A DNA stretch of 64,000 nt from JAAFJT01 sp043744275 (lineage in GTDB: Bacteria > Bacteroidota > Bacteroidia > Chitinophagales > Saprospiraceae), in assembly GCA_043744275.1 (NCBI GenBank), contig JAYTUY010000173.1, positions 3,719-67,718 on the forward strand. Direction: 5' to 3'. Under the pieces are notes generated by a model, which saw nothing but the letters and a program-made list of their open reading frames with translations, did not search any database and was not told the origin of the DNA. The position numbers and the translations under genes were made by a program. Shown here piece by piece: positions 29,493 to 39,000 of this stretch (within the stretch, counting starts at the first letter, position 1; every line of letters begins with the position of its first letter).

Positions 29493-31160
29493 ATGAAAGC
29501 TATGTTTCCGAATATAAATCCAACCGCTACCAAATCGTGGCGCAAATTGACTAAGCACTATAAAGCGGTGAAAAGCACGCCCATGAAAACGCTTTTTGCT
29601 GAAAATCCTGAACGTTTTGAGCAATTATCCCTTCGTTTTGAAGATATTTTGATTGATTATTCTAAAAATATTGTCACCGATGAGACGATGTCTTTACTCA
29701 TCAAATTGGCTAAAGAATGTGGTTTGAAGGCAGCGATTGATGCTATGTTTAAAGGTGAAACAATTAATGCAACTGAAAATAGGGCGGTCTTGCACACGGC
29801 TTTGCGCAATAGGTCGGGCAAGCCTGTGATAGTGGATGGAAAAGATGTGATGCCAGAAGTGAAGGCGGTTTTGAAGAAAATGGAAGCGTTTTGCTCAAAA
29901 GTTATATCAGGCAGTTGGAAAGGCTATACGGGTAAGTCGATTACGGATATTGTCAATATCGGCATCGGCGGCTCGGATTTAGGTCCTGTGATGGTGACTG
30001 AAGCCTTGAAACCTTATGCCAATCATCTGAAAGTGCATTTTGTTTCTAATGTGGACGCAACACATTTAGTTGAAGTTTTGAAAACTGTTAATTTTGAAAC
30101 CACGCTTTTTTTGATTGCCTCCAAGACATTTACCACGCAGGAGACGATGGCAAATGCGCATTCAGCCCGTCAGTTTTTCCTTCAAGAAGCGAAGGATGAA
30201 AAGCATATTAAATGTCATTTTGTCGCACTTTCTACCAATGAAAAAGACGTCGTCAAATTCGGGATTGATGCGGCTAATATGTTTGGTTTTTGGGATTGGG
30301 TAGGCGGTCGCTATTCATTGACCTCCGCTATTGGTTTGTCTATTGCCTTGAATATTGGTTTTGATAATTTCAAAAAGATGTTGGAAGGCTTTCATTCAAT
30401 GGATAAACACTTTCAAAATACGCCTTTTGAACGCAATTTGCCCGTTTTAATGGCGATGATTGGGGTTTGGTATGTCAATTTTTTTGGAGCAGAATCAGAA
30501 GCCATTTTGCCCTACGACCAATATATGCATCGCTTTGCCGCTTATTTTCAACAAGGCAATATGGAGAGCAACGGTAAATGCGTGGGTAGAAATGGCGAAG
30601 GTGTCAATTACCAAACGGGACCCATTATTTGGGGCGAGCCAGGCACGAATGGTCAACATGCTTTTTATCAATTGATTCATCAAGGGACACGCTTGATTCC
30701 TTGCGATTTCCTCGCGCCTGCTATCAGCCACAATCCAATTGGCGAGCATCATACGCTTTTATTGTCCAATTTTTTTGCTCAAACGCAGGCTTTGATGATG
30801 GGTAAAACGGAAGAACAAGTCGTTACAGAGTTTGAAAAAGCAAGTAAAAAGCCTTCAGAATATGAAAAACTCGTTTCTTTCAAGGTTTTTGAAGGCAATC
30901 GACCGACCAATTCTATTTTATTTAAATTATTGACGCCTCGGACTTTGGGCAGTTTGATAGCCTTGTATGAGCATAAAATATTCGTTCAAGGCGTTATCTG
31001 GAATGTCTATAGTTTTGATCAATGGGGTGTTGAATTGGGTAAACAATTAGCCAATAATATACTGCCTGAATTGCGAAATACTGAGGGGGTCAATAAGAAG
31101 GTAACTAAATTTGATAGCTCTACCAATGGTTTGATAAATGCTTGGAAAGAGATGAGGTGA
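29493..31160 (+). CDS. pgi: Glucose-6-phosphate isomerase
   Basis: Interconverts glucose-6-phosphate and fructose-6-phosphate in glycolysis and gluconeogenesis, in the cytoplasm. The reading frame opens at 29451, but the protein proper begins MKAMFPNINPTATKSW at 29493 (555 residues, normal length), after the TACTTTTG promoter. Family signatures are seen: VNIGIGGSDLGPVMV, the SIS-domain segment FGFWDWVGGRYSLTSAIGL, ESNGK with the catalytic Glu, GTNGQHAFYQLIHQG with the ring-opening His, and WNVYSFDQWGVELGK near the C terminus. A dispersed word (31080) codes NTEGV close to the end. A 7-bp repeat array follows, then recX on the same strand. Confidence 0.96.
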   Translation: MKAMFPNINPTATKSWRKLTKHYKAVKSTPMKTLFAENPERFEQLSLRFEDILIDYSKNIVTDETMSLLIKLAKECGLKAAIDAMFKGETINATENRAVLHTALRNRSGKPVIVDGKDVMPEVKAVLKKMEAFCSKVISGSWKGYTGKSITDIVNIGIGGSDLGPVMVTEALKPYANHLKVHFVSNVDATHLVEVLKTVNFETTLFLIASKTFTTQETMANAHSARQFFLQEAKDEKHIKCHFVALSTNEKDVVKFGIDAANMFGFWDWVGGRYSLTSAIGLSIALNIGFDNFKKMLEGFHSMDKHFQNTPFERNLPVLMAMIGVWYVNFFGAESEAILPYDQYMHRFAAYFQQGNMESNGKCVGRNGEGVNYQTGPIIWGEPGTNGQHAFYQLIHQGTRLIPCDFLAPAISHNPIGEHHTLLLSNFFAQTQALMMGKTEEQVVTEFEKASKKPSEYEKLVSFKVFEGNRPTNSILFKLLTPRTLGSLIALYEHKIFVQGVIWNVYSFDQWGVELGKQLANNILPELRNTEGVNKKVTKFDSSTNGLINAWKEMR

Positions 31161-31264
31161 ATTAGGAATTAGGAATTAGGAATTAGGAAATTCCAAATTC
31201 CAAATTCCAAATTCCAAATTCCTAATTCCTAATTCCAATTTCCTAATTCCTAATTCCTAATTTA
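31158..31264. repeat. 7-bp simple repeat foldback (GAATTAG / AATTCCA)
   Basis: About four copies of GAATTAG, then AATTCCA copies, then CTAATTC copies fill the gap between pgi and recX. The left and right parts are complementary and can fold back on each other. It may terminate pgi transcription and is prone to slippage. Confidence 0.8.
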
Positions 31265-31272
31265 ATTTTCAT

Positions 31273-31758
31273 TTGGAGCAAAAGAAAAAATATCACTCTC
31301 AAGAAGCGGCTTTGCTAAAGCTGCAAAGTTATTGTGCCTATCAAGAGCGTTGCCATGATGAGGTGAAGACGAAGCTTTTTGATTTGGGTATTTATGGCGA
31401 TAAGGCAGATGAGATTACCGCTCAATTAATCAGCGATAATTTTTTGAATGAAGAAAGATTCGCCACCAGCTATGCGAGGGGTAAGTTTAGGATAAAAAGA
31501 TGGGGGAAAGTCCGCATCAAACAGGAATTAAAATTAAGGCATATTCCCGAATATTCTATCAAAAAAGCCATGCAAGCCATTGATACTGAGGGGGGGTATA
31601 TCGAGACATTAAAAAGCGTAATTCGTTCAAAATCAAAGGATTATGAAGGAGATGTTCAGAAAAAACAGAAGCTGGCGGTTCATGCTATGCGTAAGGGATT
31701 TGAGTCTGATTTGGTGTGGGAAGTTTTGAATAAGGAAAATGATTTGTTTGAGAGTTAA
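31273..31758 (+). CDS. recX: RecX-family regulator
   Basis: A 161-residue RecX-like protein; RecX proteins bind and restrain RecA filaments during recombination and SOS. It is all-helical with the family pattern: AALLKLQSYCAYQERCHDEVKTKLFDLG, ADEITAQLISDNFLNEERFATSYARGKFRIKRWGKVRIKQEL, and a third repeat at IPEYSIKKAMQAID. The length is typical. The start is TTG at 31273 (MEQKKKY); I see no in-frame ATG giving a full-length family member. A dispersed word with seven Gs (31585) codes DTEGG between the repeats. recA is not in the window. Confidence 0.88.
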   Translation: MEQKKKYHSQEAALLKLQSYCAYQERCHDEVKTKLFDLGIYGDKADEITAQLISDNFLNEERFATSYARGKFRIKRWGKVRIKQELKLRHIPEYSIKKAMQAIDTEGGYIETLKSVIRSKSKDYEGDVQKKQKLAVHAMRKGFESDLVWEVLNKENDLFES

Positions 31759-31812
31759 ATTCTTTCTATATTTAATGCGATAAAATTTTTAATAACTTTC
31801 ATAAAAACCATT

Positions 31813-32757
31813 ATGCCAATCCAAGACGAAATCCGTAGCCTCGTATCGAGTGCCAAATTAGATAAAGCCCTTGATAAATTTCAAGAATGGGCTGCCCCCA
31901 ATGACCCTGAATTGAACAATCAATTAATTCTGTTGCAAGGGCGTTTGAGTTCGCTCAAGCGGAGTGAAAACCTCGGATTGTTGTCGTTTTCTGATGTCAG
32001 TCGGGAGCGCAATATTCTCACCAATTCAGTATTAAGTTTATTGGATGAAATAAAAGACAATTCAAGTTCTGATTCGTCAACTACCAAACCGAATCAAGGC
32101 ATTGTTGCGCCATCGGGTGATAAAACGTCGCCACCTGATACCAATACTCAAAAAGTCATCCTGTTTTTTGCTTCAAATCCCAATGATACAGGCAAATTGC
32201 AACTTGAAAAAGAGTTAGTCGGTATCAGTTCAAGTTTGCAAGAGAAACAATTGAAATTTACGATATATCAAAAATGGGCGACTAAAGCCAACGAAGTACA
32301 AAGAGAAATTGTCACTCGCAAGCCTGCCATTATCCATTTTTCAGGGCATGGTTTGGGTAAAGAATATGCAGGAAGCCGCGGCATTGGAAGACCTTCGCAA
32401 GATGAATCGGGCTTGATTTTTCAAGATGCCAACGGCAATATGAAAGTCATGCAAACCGACGAATTGAAAAAAATGTTTGAAATTTTTGCCAAATACAAAA
32501 TGAAAGTAGGCACGGTCGTGTTGAACGCTTGCTATTCAGCCAATCAAGCTAAAGCGATTATGCCTTACGTGGATTATGTGGTGGGCATGACGACAGCAGT
32601 AGGCGATGAAGCCGCTATCACTTTTGCCAAAGAATTTTATGGTATTTTAGGTGAAACAGATAACGTAGAAATGGCATTTGATTTAGCAGTGAATGCCATC
32701 GGTATTGAAGGTTTGAAAGATGAAGATACACCTAAACTTTTTCCGAGAGACGCTTGA
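31813..32757 (+). CDS. EAD11-like + CHAT caspase-type protease
   Basis: A 314-residue two-domain protein. Residues 1 to about 82 (IRSLVSSAKLDKALDKFQEW, LILLQGRLSSLKRSENLGLLSFSDVSRERNIL) match an effector-associated domain of the EAD11 type, a death-like adaptor helix bundle. After a Ser/Thr/Pro linker comes a CHAT protease with catalytic His179 in HFSGHG and Cys240 in LNACYS, then VVGMTTAVGDEAAITFAKEFY. Such EAD-coupled proteases are predicted effectors in bacterial conflict and cell-suicide networks, recruited by a partner with a matching EAD. No matching partner lies next to it. Both catalytic residues are present, so it should be active. It is soluble with no signal peptide. Confidence 0.85.
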   Translation: MPIQDEIRSLVSSAKLDKALDKFQEWAAPNDPELNNQLILLQGRLSSLKRSENLGLLSFSDVSRERNILTNSVLSLLDEIKDNSSSDSSTTKPNQGIVAPSGDKTSPPDTNTQKVILFFASNPNDTGKLQLEKELVGISSSLQEKQLKFTIYQKWATKANEVQREIVTRKPAIIHFSGHGLGKEYAGSRGIGRPSQDESGLIFQDANGNMKVMQTDELKKMFEIFAKYKMKVGTVVLNACYSANQAKAIMPYVDYVVGMTTAVGDEAAITFAKEFYGILGETDNVEMAFDLAVNAIGIEGLKDEDTPKLFPRDA

Positions 32758-32777
32758 TTTTTTTAGTGAAAAGATAA

Positions 32778-32902
32778 TAGTGAAAAGTGAAAAGTGAAAA
32801 TGCACCAGAGGTGCAATATATAGGTAAAAAATTTATTGGCATTTTACGTTTTTTACTGAGGGGTCTGCATATTTTTCACTTTTCACTTTTCACTTTTCAC
32901 TA
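32778..32902. repeat. Inverted AGTGAAA-repeat foldback
   Basis: AGTGAAA repeats at 32778-32804 are complementary to TTTCACT repeats at 32866-32902. A small TGCACC/GGTGCA hairpin (32801-32815) and a dispersed word (32855) lie between. The right arm covers the stop codon of the phosphatase gene. It may end transcription for both convergent genes. Confidence 0.75.
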
Positions 32903-33496
32903 AAAATGAATCATTTGCACCTTCGCCTCCCCTATTTGCTTCACACTCACGATGTACATCGTTGAATAATCATTGTCAGCTAAATCCTTCTCCACATCCG
33001 ACCCCCTCAGTATATTGACCAATTGAGGCACAGTATTGGAGTGCCCGACGATGAAAACCTTCTTGCCTTTCTCTAATTTTATCAGCGATTCTAAAAGTTC
33101 CTTTTGCTTTTTAGCATCATAAATCTCTACTGTGCAGCGTTTGAATGCGGCTAATGGCTTGGCTGTATTTTTAGTTCGTGGCTTATCTGTTGAATATACT
33201 TTATTTATAGGCACTTTTTTGAAAATACTGACTAAAGCCTTAGCACGACCTCGCCCTACTGCGTTCAAATCTGCATTTGTACCGCCAGCTGTATCCTTTT
33301 CAGCATGTCGAACGATAAAAAAGATGGTGACATCTTTATCGTTAAATCCTTCGATGTTGAGTTTCTCTTGGCTGTTGGGCATACTGACCACACCTTTTCC
33401 ACTGATTTTTGGAATGGCTTTTTTGTAAGTTATGACATCTTGGGCTTGCATTATTGCAGGCAATAGGATGATAAGGAGTAAGGTTATTTTTTTCAT
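32900..33496 (-). CDS. Exported histidine phosphatase (SixA-like)
   Basis: A 198-residue histidine-phosphatase superfamily protein. It has an N-terminal signal peptide (MKKITLLLIILLPAIMQAQ), the catalytic RHAEKD motif (Arg63, His64), an STDKPRTKNTAKPLA stretch, and the second active-site segment IVGHSNTVPQL (His near 152). The short form resembles SixA and related small phosphatases rather than phosphoglycerate mutase. The signal peptide places it in the periplasm, so a phosphohistidine-protein target is less likely than a small phosphoester. It converges with the CHAT gene, and lysA lies upstream on the same strand. A dispersed word (33002) codes ILRGSD. Confidence 0.86.
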   Translation of the reverse strand: MKKITLLLIILLPAIMQAQDVITYKKAIPKISGKGVVSMPNSQEKLNIEGFNDKDVTIFFIVRHAEKDTAGGTNADLNAVGRGRAKALVSIFKKVPINKVYSTDKPRTKNTAKPLAAFKRCTVEIYDAKKQKELLESLIKLEKGKKVFIVGHSNTVPQLVNILRGSDVEKDLADNDYSTMYIVSVKQIGEAKVQMIHF

Positions 33497-33532
33497 GAAA
33501 TATGAATTAACTATGCGAATAATGGGTTAAAA

Positions 33533-34798
33533 TTAATAGGGCATACTCACTTCTACTTGATTTTTCAAAATATCTTCCATCGTTTCTCTCTCGCGAATGA
33601 GGTAATCTTGACCTTTGTAAATCATGACTTCGGCAGGGCGAAAGCGGCTATTGTAGTTGCTTGCCATCGTGAAACCGTAGGCTCCTGCATTCATGAAACA
33701 GAGGACATCCCCCGCAGTAATTTCAGGTAAAAGACGGTCTTCAGCGAAATTATCTGTTTCACAAATATAACCCACGACGTTGTATAACTTCTTGTCTTTC
33801 AATGGATTAGAGACGTTGACTATCTCGTGATAGGCATCATACATCATTGGGCGGATGAGGTGATTCAAGCCAGAATCCACCGCAGCAAAAGATACTGAGG
33901 GGTTGTGTTTGACGACATTCACTTGAGCGAAAAAGTAACCACACTCAGCTACGAGGTATTTACCTGGCTCAAAAACGAGCGTCAAATCTCGACCATATTC
34001 TTGACAAAAAGCATTGAATCTATCTGAAATGAGTTTGCCGACCTTCATCATATCTGTTCCTTTGTCGTGCGGTTTGTAGGGGACTTTGAAACCGCCGCCG
34101 AAATCAAGATATTGCAAATCGGGGAATGTTTTGGCTGTATTGAACATGATTTCAGCCACTTGCAGAAACGTTTCAGCCTCTTTGATTTCTGAACCTGTGT
34201 GTTGGTGTAAGCCATCAATCACCAAACCTGTTTCACGCATCACTTGATGAATATCTTCCACTTGCAAAATGGAAATACCGAATTTAGACCGCTCATGAGC
34301 TGTCGATATTTTGAGATTGCCACCTGCCATCACGTGCGGATTTAAGCGAATGCCGACGGGATAAGTGCTGCCATATTTTTCACCAAATTGTTTCAATAAA
34401 GGGATGGAATCCAAATGTATTTTCACTTTCAAACGCACCGCTTCTTCTATTTCATCCCATGCTACGCCCGAAGGTGTATAGCCAATTTGCGAAGGCTTGA
34501 AACCGACATGCAAGCACAACTTAACCTCTTGAATAGACACTGTATCGACGCATGATCCGAGCAAACGCATGAATTTGAGGATATTGATATTGGACAAGGC
34601 TTTCATCGCAAAGTTGATGCGAAAGTTTTTAACGGTTGAGAATGCGCCTTCACTCACCCCTTCTTTTGAAGTGGATTTCAAAAGATGATATTGATTTTCG
34701 ATAATTTGAGTATCGTAAACATAGAGCGGAGTGCCATATTTTTGACACAAATTGATAGGATTGATGCCTTGAAGGCTCAGATTGTTGATGCGGTGCAT
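33533..34798 (-). CDS. lysA: Diaminopimelate decarboxylase
   Basis: Catalyses the last step of lysine synthesis, removing CO2 from meso-diaminopimelate; PLP-dependent and cytoplasmic. The 421-residue protein has the alanine-racemase-like barrel with the PLP lysine in NFAMKALSN (Lys66), the phosphate-binding LDFGGGFKVPY, HQHTGSEI, the EPGKYLVAECG strand, the partner-subunit YICETDNF segment carrying the reactive Cys, and the closing NAGAYGFTMASNYNSR. Length is normal. A -7 box lies 18 bases upstream. Other lysine genes are not adjacent. A dispersed word (33894) codes NPSVS. Confidence 0.95.
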   Translation of the reverse strand: MHRINNLSLQGINPINLCQKYGTPLYVYDTQIIENQYHLLKSTSKEGVSEGAFSTVKNFRINFAMKALSNINILKFMRLLGSCVDTVSIQEVKLCLHVGFKPSQIGYTPSGVAWDEIEEAVRLKVKIHLDSIPLLKQFGEKYGSTYPVGIRLNPHVMAGGNLKISTAHERSKFGISILQVEDIHQVMRETGLVIDGLHQHTGSEIKEAETFLQVAEIMFNTAKTFPDLQYLDFGGGFKVPYKPHDKGTDMMKVGKLISDRFNAFCQEYGRDLTLVFEPGKYLVAECGYFFAQVNVVKHNPSVSFAAVDSGLNHLIRPMMYDAYHEIVNVSNPLKDKKLYNVVGYICETDNFAEDRLLPEITAGDVLCFMNAGAYGFTMASNYNSRFRPAEVMIYKGQDYLIRERETMEDILKNQVEVSMPY

Positions 34799-34815
34799 AG
34801 TTATTATTTAGGGCG

Positions 34816-34823
34816 CAAAGGTA
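34816..34823 (-). promoter_or_regulatory. -7 box TACCTTTG of lysA
   Basis: Read on the minus strand this is TACCTTTG, a perfect TAnnTTTG box, about 18 bases before the lysA ATG. No clear -33 element is seen. Confidence 0.65.
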
Positions 34824-34838
34824 GTTTTTTTGATACAA

Positions 34839-34912
34839 TTTGTCGTTCAGTAGGAATCTCTTTTTACCTTAATTAGTTTAATGCACAAAAGAGATTCCTA
34901 CTGAATGACAAA
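34839..34912. repeat. Inverted repeat GTCATTCAG..GGAATCTC family, copy 1
   Basis: The 26-base arms 34839-34864 and 34887-34912 pair with one mismatch. The same family, with AGG instead of AGT in the arm, occurs at 58176-58260. The 34913-34983 remainder contains ATTACCC simple repeats. Confidence 0.85.
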
Positions 34913-34983
34913 GCGTCGTAAAAAGAAATGGGCAACGAGTTTCCACCCATTACCCATTACTTATTACCAATTACCTATGTAAT

Positions 34984-35955
34984 TTATTCCGCTACGAAAA
35001 TCTTTCCTGAAACACGTTGTTCGCCAGAAAGGATTTCATAGAGGTAAGTACCACCTGCAAGGTTTAAACCCTTTAGCTCAGTACTGCCTTGTAGCTTTTG
35101 ATTGTACATCACTCTACCCGTCATGTCGATGACTTTAAAATCATATCCGCCTTGTACATCCGTCAAAATACTGAGGGGTGTACCCTTTTGAATAGGATTT
35201 GGATAGAAAGTAAATTTGCCTACAGCTTTTTTACTGTTCAAGGTCACTGATTCAATCTTCGTCACGGTCGTTTTACCATCTGTATCCGTTTGGCGAATGC
35301 GGTAGTAAGATACGCCAGTCAAAGGCTTGTCATCATAAGCGGTATAGCTGCTTTTGGTCACCTTATTAGTAGCAGGAATCGCTGCGCCTATTTTAGTGAA
35401 CACTTTGCCATCGTCACTGCGCTCAACATTGAAGTCAACCACATCTTTTTCAGACGCTGTTTCCCATGCAAGGGCTACTTTATTAGCACCGTCATTTGTG
35501 ATGGGCGTTGCTTTGAAAGAGAGCCATTCGAGAGGGAGGATGAGTCCGTTATAAGTTATTTCAGTGAAAGGAGATGGCTCAACTACTGTGTTGTTAACAT
35601 CCCCAACAGCGAATGCAAACGAAGTAGGTCCCGTTATCGTAGCAATTTTAGTATAGGTTGTATTGATTAGAGTACCAGGTCCTACTTGGAAAAAGATAAA
35701 AAACTGTCCTGGATTAAGCCCACCTCCTATACCTACACTGGGATTATAACCAGTAGTAAAACCTGGCGCCCCTGTAATGCCAGTTGGGTCTGGTCCCGTA
35801 TAATTGAAAATCAAGTTTAAGGAACCTAATGGCACACCCCCAGGCTGATTAGTTATTAAGTAAATATCTAATCCTTGAACTGATACATTATATTCTGCTG
35901 CTTTAGAGACATGTAGTGATGCAATTGTTAAGAAGAAAATTAATAATTTTTTCAT
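34984..35955 (-). CDS. Secreted protein with T9SS type A sorting tail
   Basis: A 323-residue exported protein. It has a signal peptide (MKKLLIFFLTIASLHVSKAA), a beta-rich N-terminal domain of about 130 residues that resembles a cohesin-like fold (NVSVQGLDIYLITNQPGGV...PFTEITYNGLILPLEWLSF), a fibronectin-like stretch (NKVALAWETASEKDVVDFNVERS...VSYYRIRQTDTDGKT) common before the tail, and the type A sorting signal FYPNPIQKG...GTYLYEILSG. It would be exported by Sec, then T9SS, to the surface or medium. The neighbouring giant gene ends in dockerin-like repeats, so a cohesin-like partner would make sense, but this is inferred. A dispersed word (35170) codes PLSIL in the tail. Confidence 0.82.
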   Translation of the reverse strand: MKKLLIFFLTIASLHVSKAAEYNVSVQGLDIYLITNQPGGVPLGSLNLIFNYTGPDPTGITGAPGFTTGYNPSVGIGGGLNPGQFFIFFQVGPGTLINTTYTKIATITGPTSFAFAVGDVNNTVVEPSPFTEITYNGLILPLEWLSFKATPITNDGANKVALAWETASEKDVVDFNVERSDDGKVFTKIGAAIPATNKVTKSSYTAYDDKPLTGVSYYRIRQTDTDGKTTVTKIESVTLNSKKAVGKFTFYPNPIQKGTPLSILTDVQGGYDFKVIDMTGRVMYNQKLQGSTELKGLNLAGGTYLYEILSGEQRVSGKIFVAE

Positions 35956-36037
35956 TTGAATATAATTTTGATTTTAATAAATATTTATAAAATTAGGGGC
36001 TTACAAAATCGAAATAAGTAAGCCCCTGATAAAAATA

Positions 36038-39000
36038 TTATGGATTTGGTGATTTATTGACGTTATTATTTGTGAACCATTTCAAATAATCAGACAAATT
36101 AACACCTGGATTTAAATTAAAATCGGCATTTGCTGCAGAAGTTGACAAAATGCTATAAGGATAGCTTGCGGTATTATTCTTACTAAACCACAGTAGATAA
36201 TCAGATAGATTAATTCTATTATCACCATTAGCATCTCCTGCATACATGGCAGAAGTCGTGCCACCTATTAATTTTAAAGCTGTATTGAAAACATTAGGTG
36301 CTGCAATTGTAAAGTCAACCATAGTAGACGTACCCGCTGTAAAAGACAATGCTGTATTAGTCCTAAAGTCAATATGGTTACGGTGAATCACAGCAATATG
36401 ATATGTACCAGCTGCCGCATTATTAAATGTCAGTGGAGATACACCATCCATATCTACAATTTTACCATTTGAAAGCAATAAACCAGAACGAGAATCTACT
36501 ACTGTAGCTGGTGTAACTGCATTTCGCAATTCAACCTTTATCCATTCAGTAACTGGGTTGCTTAAAATAACACTTGAGCTTTCTCCCGTACCATAAGGTG
36601 AAGTTGTAGGCAATATTGAACGAATATTAGTATTCATCGAACTTCCACTTAACGGGCCTTCTAAGAACACCTTAGCATCCAACCTGATATTCACCCTCGA
36701 AATAACCACATCATCAAAAGTAGAACAACCACCCGGTGCTGTCACCGTCCAACGCAACGTTGCCGTTGTATTAGGATTTGCTAAAGTAACCGTTGTGACT
36801 GGATTCGTAGAGCTGGCAAAAGTGACTGTTGTGTTTGTACTCACAACTGACCAAGCACCCGTAGTGCCTGCGGGCAATGTAGCCGCTAATGTAAACGTAG
36901 CACCTGGAGCTGTTTGGTCAGGACCAGCAGCAGCAGCAAGAGTTGCCACTGACAACGTTATTTCATTAGAGAACTTCATCACTGTACCGCAGCTTGAACC
37001 AGAGCTTGTTACTCGACAACGATATTTTAAACCATTGAAAGTGCTGTTGATACCTGTCAATGTTAACGTTGTACTTGTTTCACCATTTACAGCTATATAC
37101 CCTGTGCCTGGATCAACTTCCCATTGATACGCCAGCGTACCGACTGAGGGGGTCGAGTTGAAAGCAGCAGCCACAGTCAAAACTGCACTACAACCATCGT
37201 AAACGACTTGTGTTGTGTTGGTAGCAGGAGCTGTTACTGTAAAGCGACCATCAGAAAGCGTTCTGATTGGACCACCTGGAATACCTGAAATAGTACCCGC
37301 GCAAGTTGCGCCATCTGTAATACCGATAACTTCATAAGTACCCGCATCTGTAATGGCAATATTACTTGAAGCAACTGAACCAGAACCTGGATTAGGAACA
37401 ACGATGTCAAAGAATGATACAACGCTATTCGCTGTCTTTTTAATCCGAACAGTTCTTGGGAATGCACCCACTTGACCAAAATTGGCACCGTTAGTCGTCA
37501 CATCAAGTGTTTTGGTTGGTCCACCATCACATAATTCGTTAGCACCTGATATTGAAAGAGCTGTTACAGTAGGTAACACATTGACTCTAACGATGTAAGT
37601 ACTTGTTGGAGAAACGCAACCTGTTGTTGTATTTGTCACTGTATAAGTCAAAGTACTATTACCGATTGGTAATGATGGTACTAAGTTGACTCTTACTGGC
37701 GACGCTGTAATAGCGACATTTGAAGCAGGAGGGCTTAATAATATACCATTATTATCTGCTACAAAGTTAATTTGATTAGCACTGTTTGGATTAGTTAAAT
37801 AAACAAATCCAAAAGCACCTGCATCTCTACATGTTGGGTCTGGAGAACCTACACCTGTTAAATAAGGCAATGGATTCACGACAACATTAACAGTTGATGA
37901 AGCCGAACAGCTGTTGCTGTTTGTCGCTACTACTGTATATGTCAATGTAGAAATACCAGGGGTATTCGCTCCTTGAGAAATTGTTGAAACGAAACTTGAT
38001 GCAGTTGAAGTAGCTGGAACGGCAGTAGCTGTATTACCAGTTGAAGCTGTTACTGACCATGAATAGCCTGTTATTGTACCACCTGTAGCAGAAGCACTCA
38101 AAGTTGTAGCTGTTCCGCTACAAATTGGATTAGGCACTGCCGTAGGTGTTACTGCAACTGTTGCCAAAGGCGTCACTATAATACTTGTCGTAGCTGTACA
38201 GCCATTAGCGTCTGTAACAGTTACTATATAAGGTGTAGTTGATGCTGATATGCCTGTAAATGCACCTGGGCTTCCTTGTGTAGCAGTCGGAGTAATTGCA
38301 TAAGTATAAGTTGAAATACCACCTGTTGCGCTCACTGTGATTGTACCGTTGTTGCTTACACCTTGTCCTACTGCACAATTCGGAGATGTAAAAGTGGCAG
38401 AGCTAAAAGATACTGCCGTCGGCGGCTGTGTCATTGTGACAGATGCCGATGTCGGACAGCCATTAGCGTCTGTTACCGTCACCGTAGCTGTACCTGCTGA
38501 AAGCATCGTTGCTACAGCAGTTGTTTCGCCGTTACTCCATAAATATGTATAACCTGGTGTACCACCGAAGGCAGCTGCCGTAGCAGAACCATCATTACCA
38601 CCAAAACAAGAGATACCGTAGCCATTTCTGCTCGGAGGCGTGTTTTGGCTCGCACCTGCGAGTAAGACACTCGGCTGTGTGATAGTCACACTCGTGCTGG
38701 TTGAACAACTATTAGCATCTGTTACTATGACTGTATAGCTTCCCGCTATTAACCCTGTCGCTGTTGCTGTGGTTTGAACGGGTGAAGTGCTCCAAGCATA
38801 AGTAAAGCCTGGTGTACCTCCGCCTGCTGTTACTGTTGCAGAACCGTTTGATAAACCATTACAAGATACATTGGTTGAAGATGCAATGCTTGCAGTGACT
38901 TGTGTAGGCTGTGCAATTGTTATAGTCACACTGGCTGTACAGCCATTAGCGTCTGTTACTGTATAAGTATGTGGTCCAGCTGCTTGTCCTGAAAAAGCAC

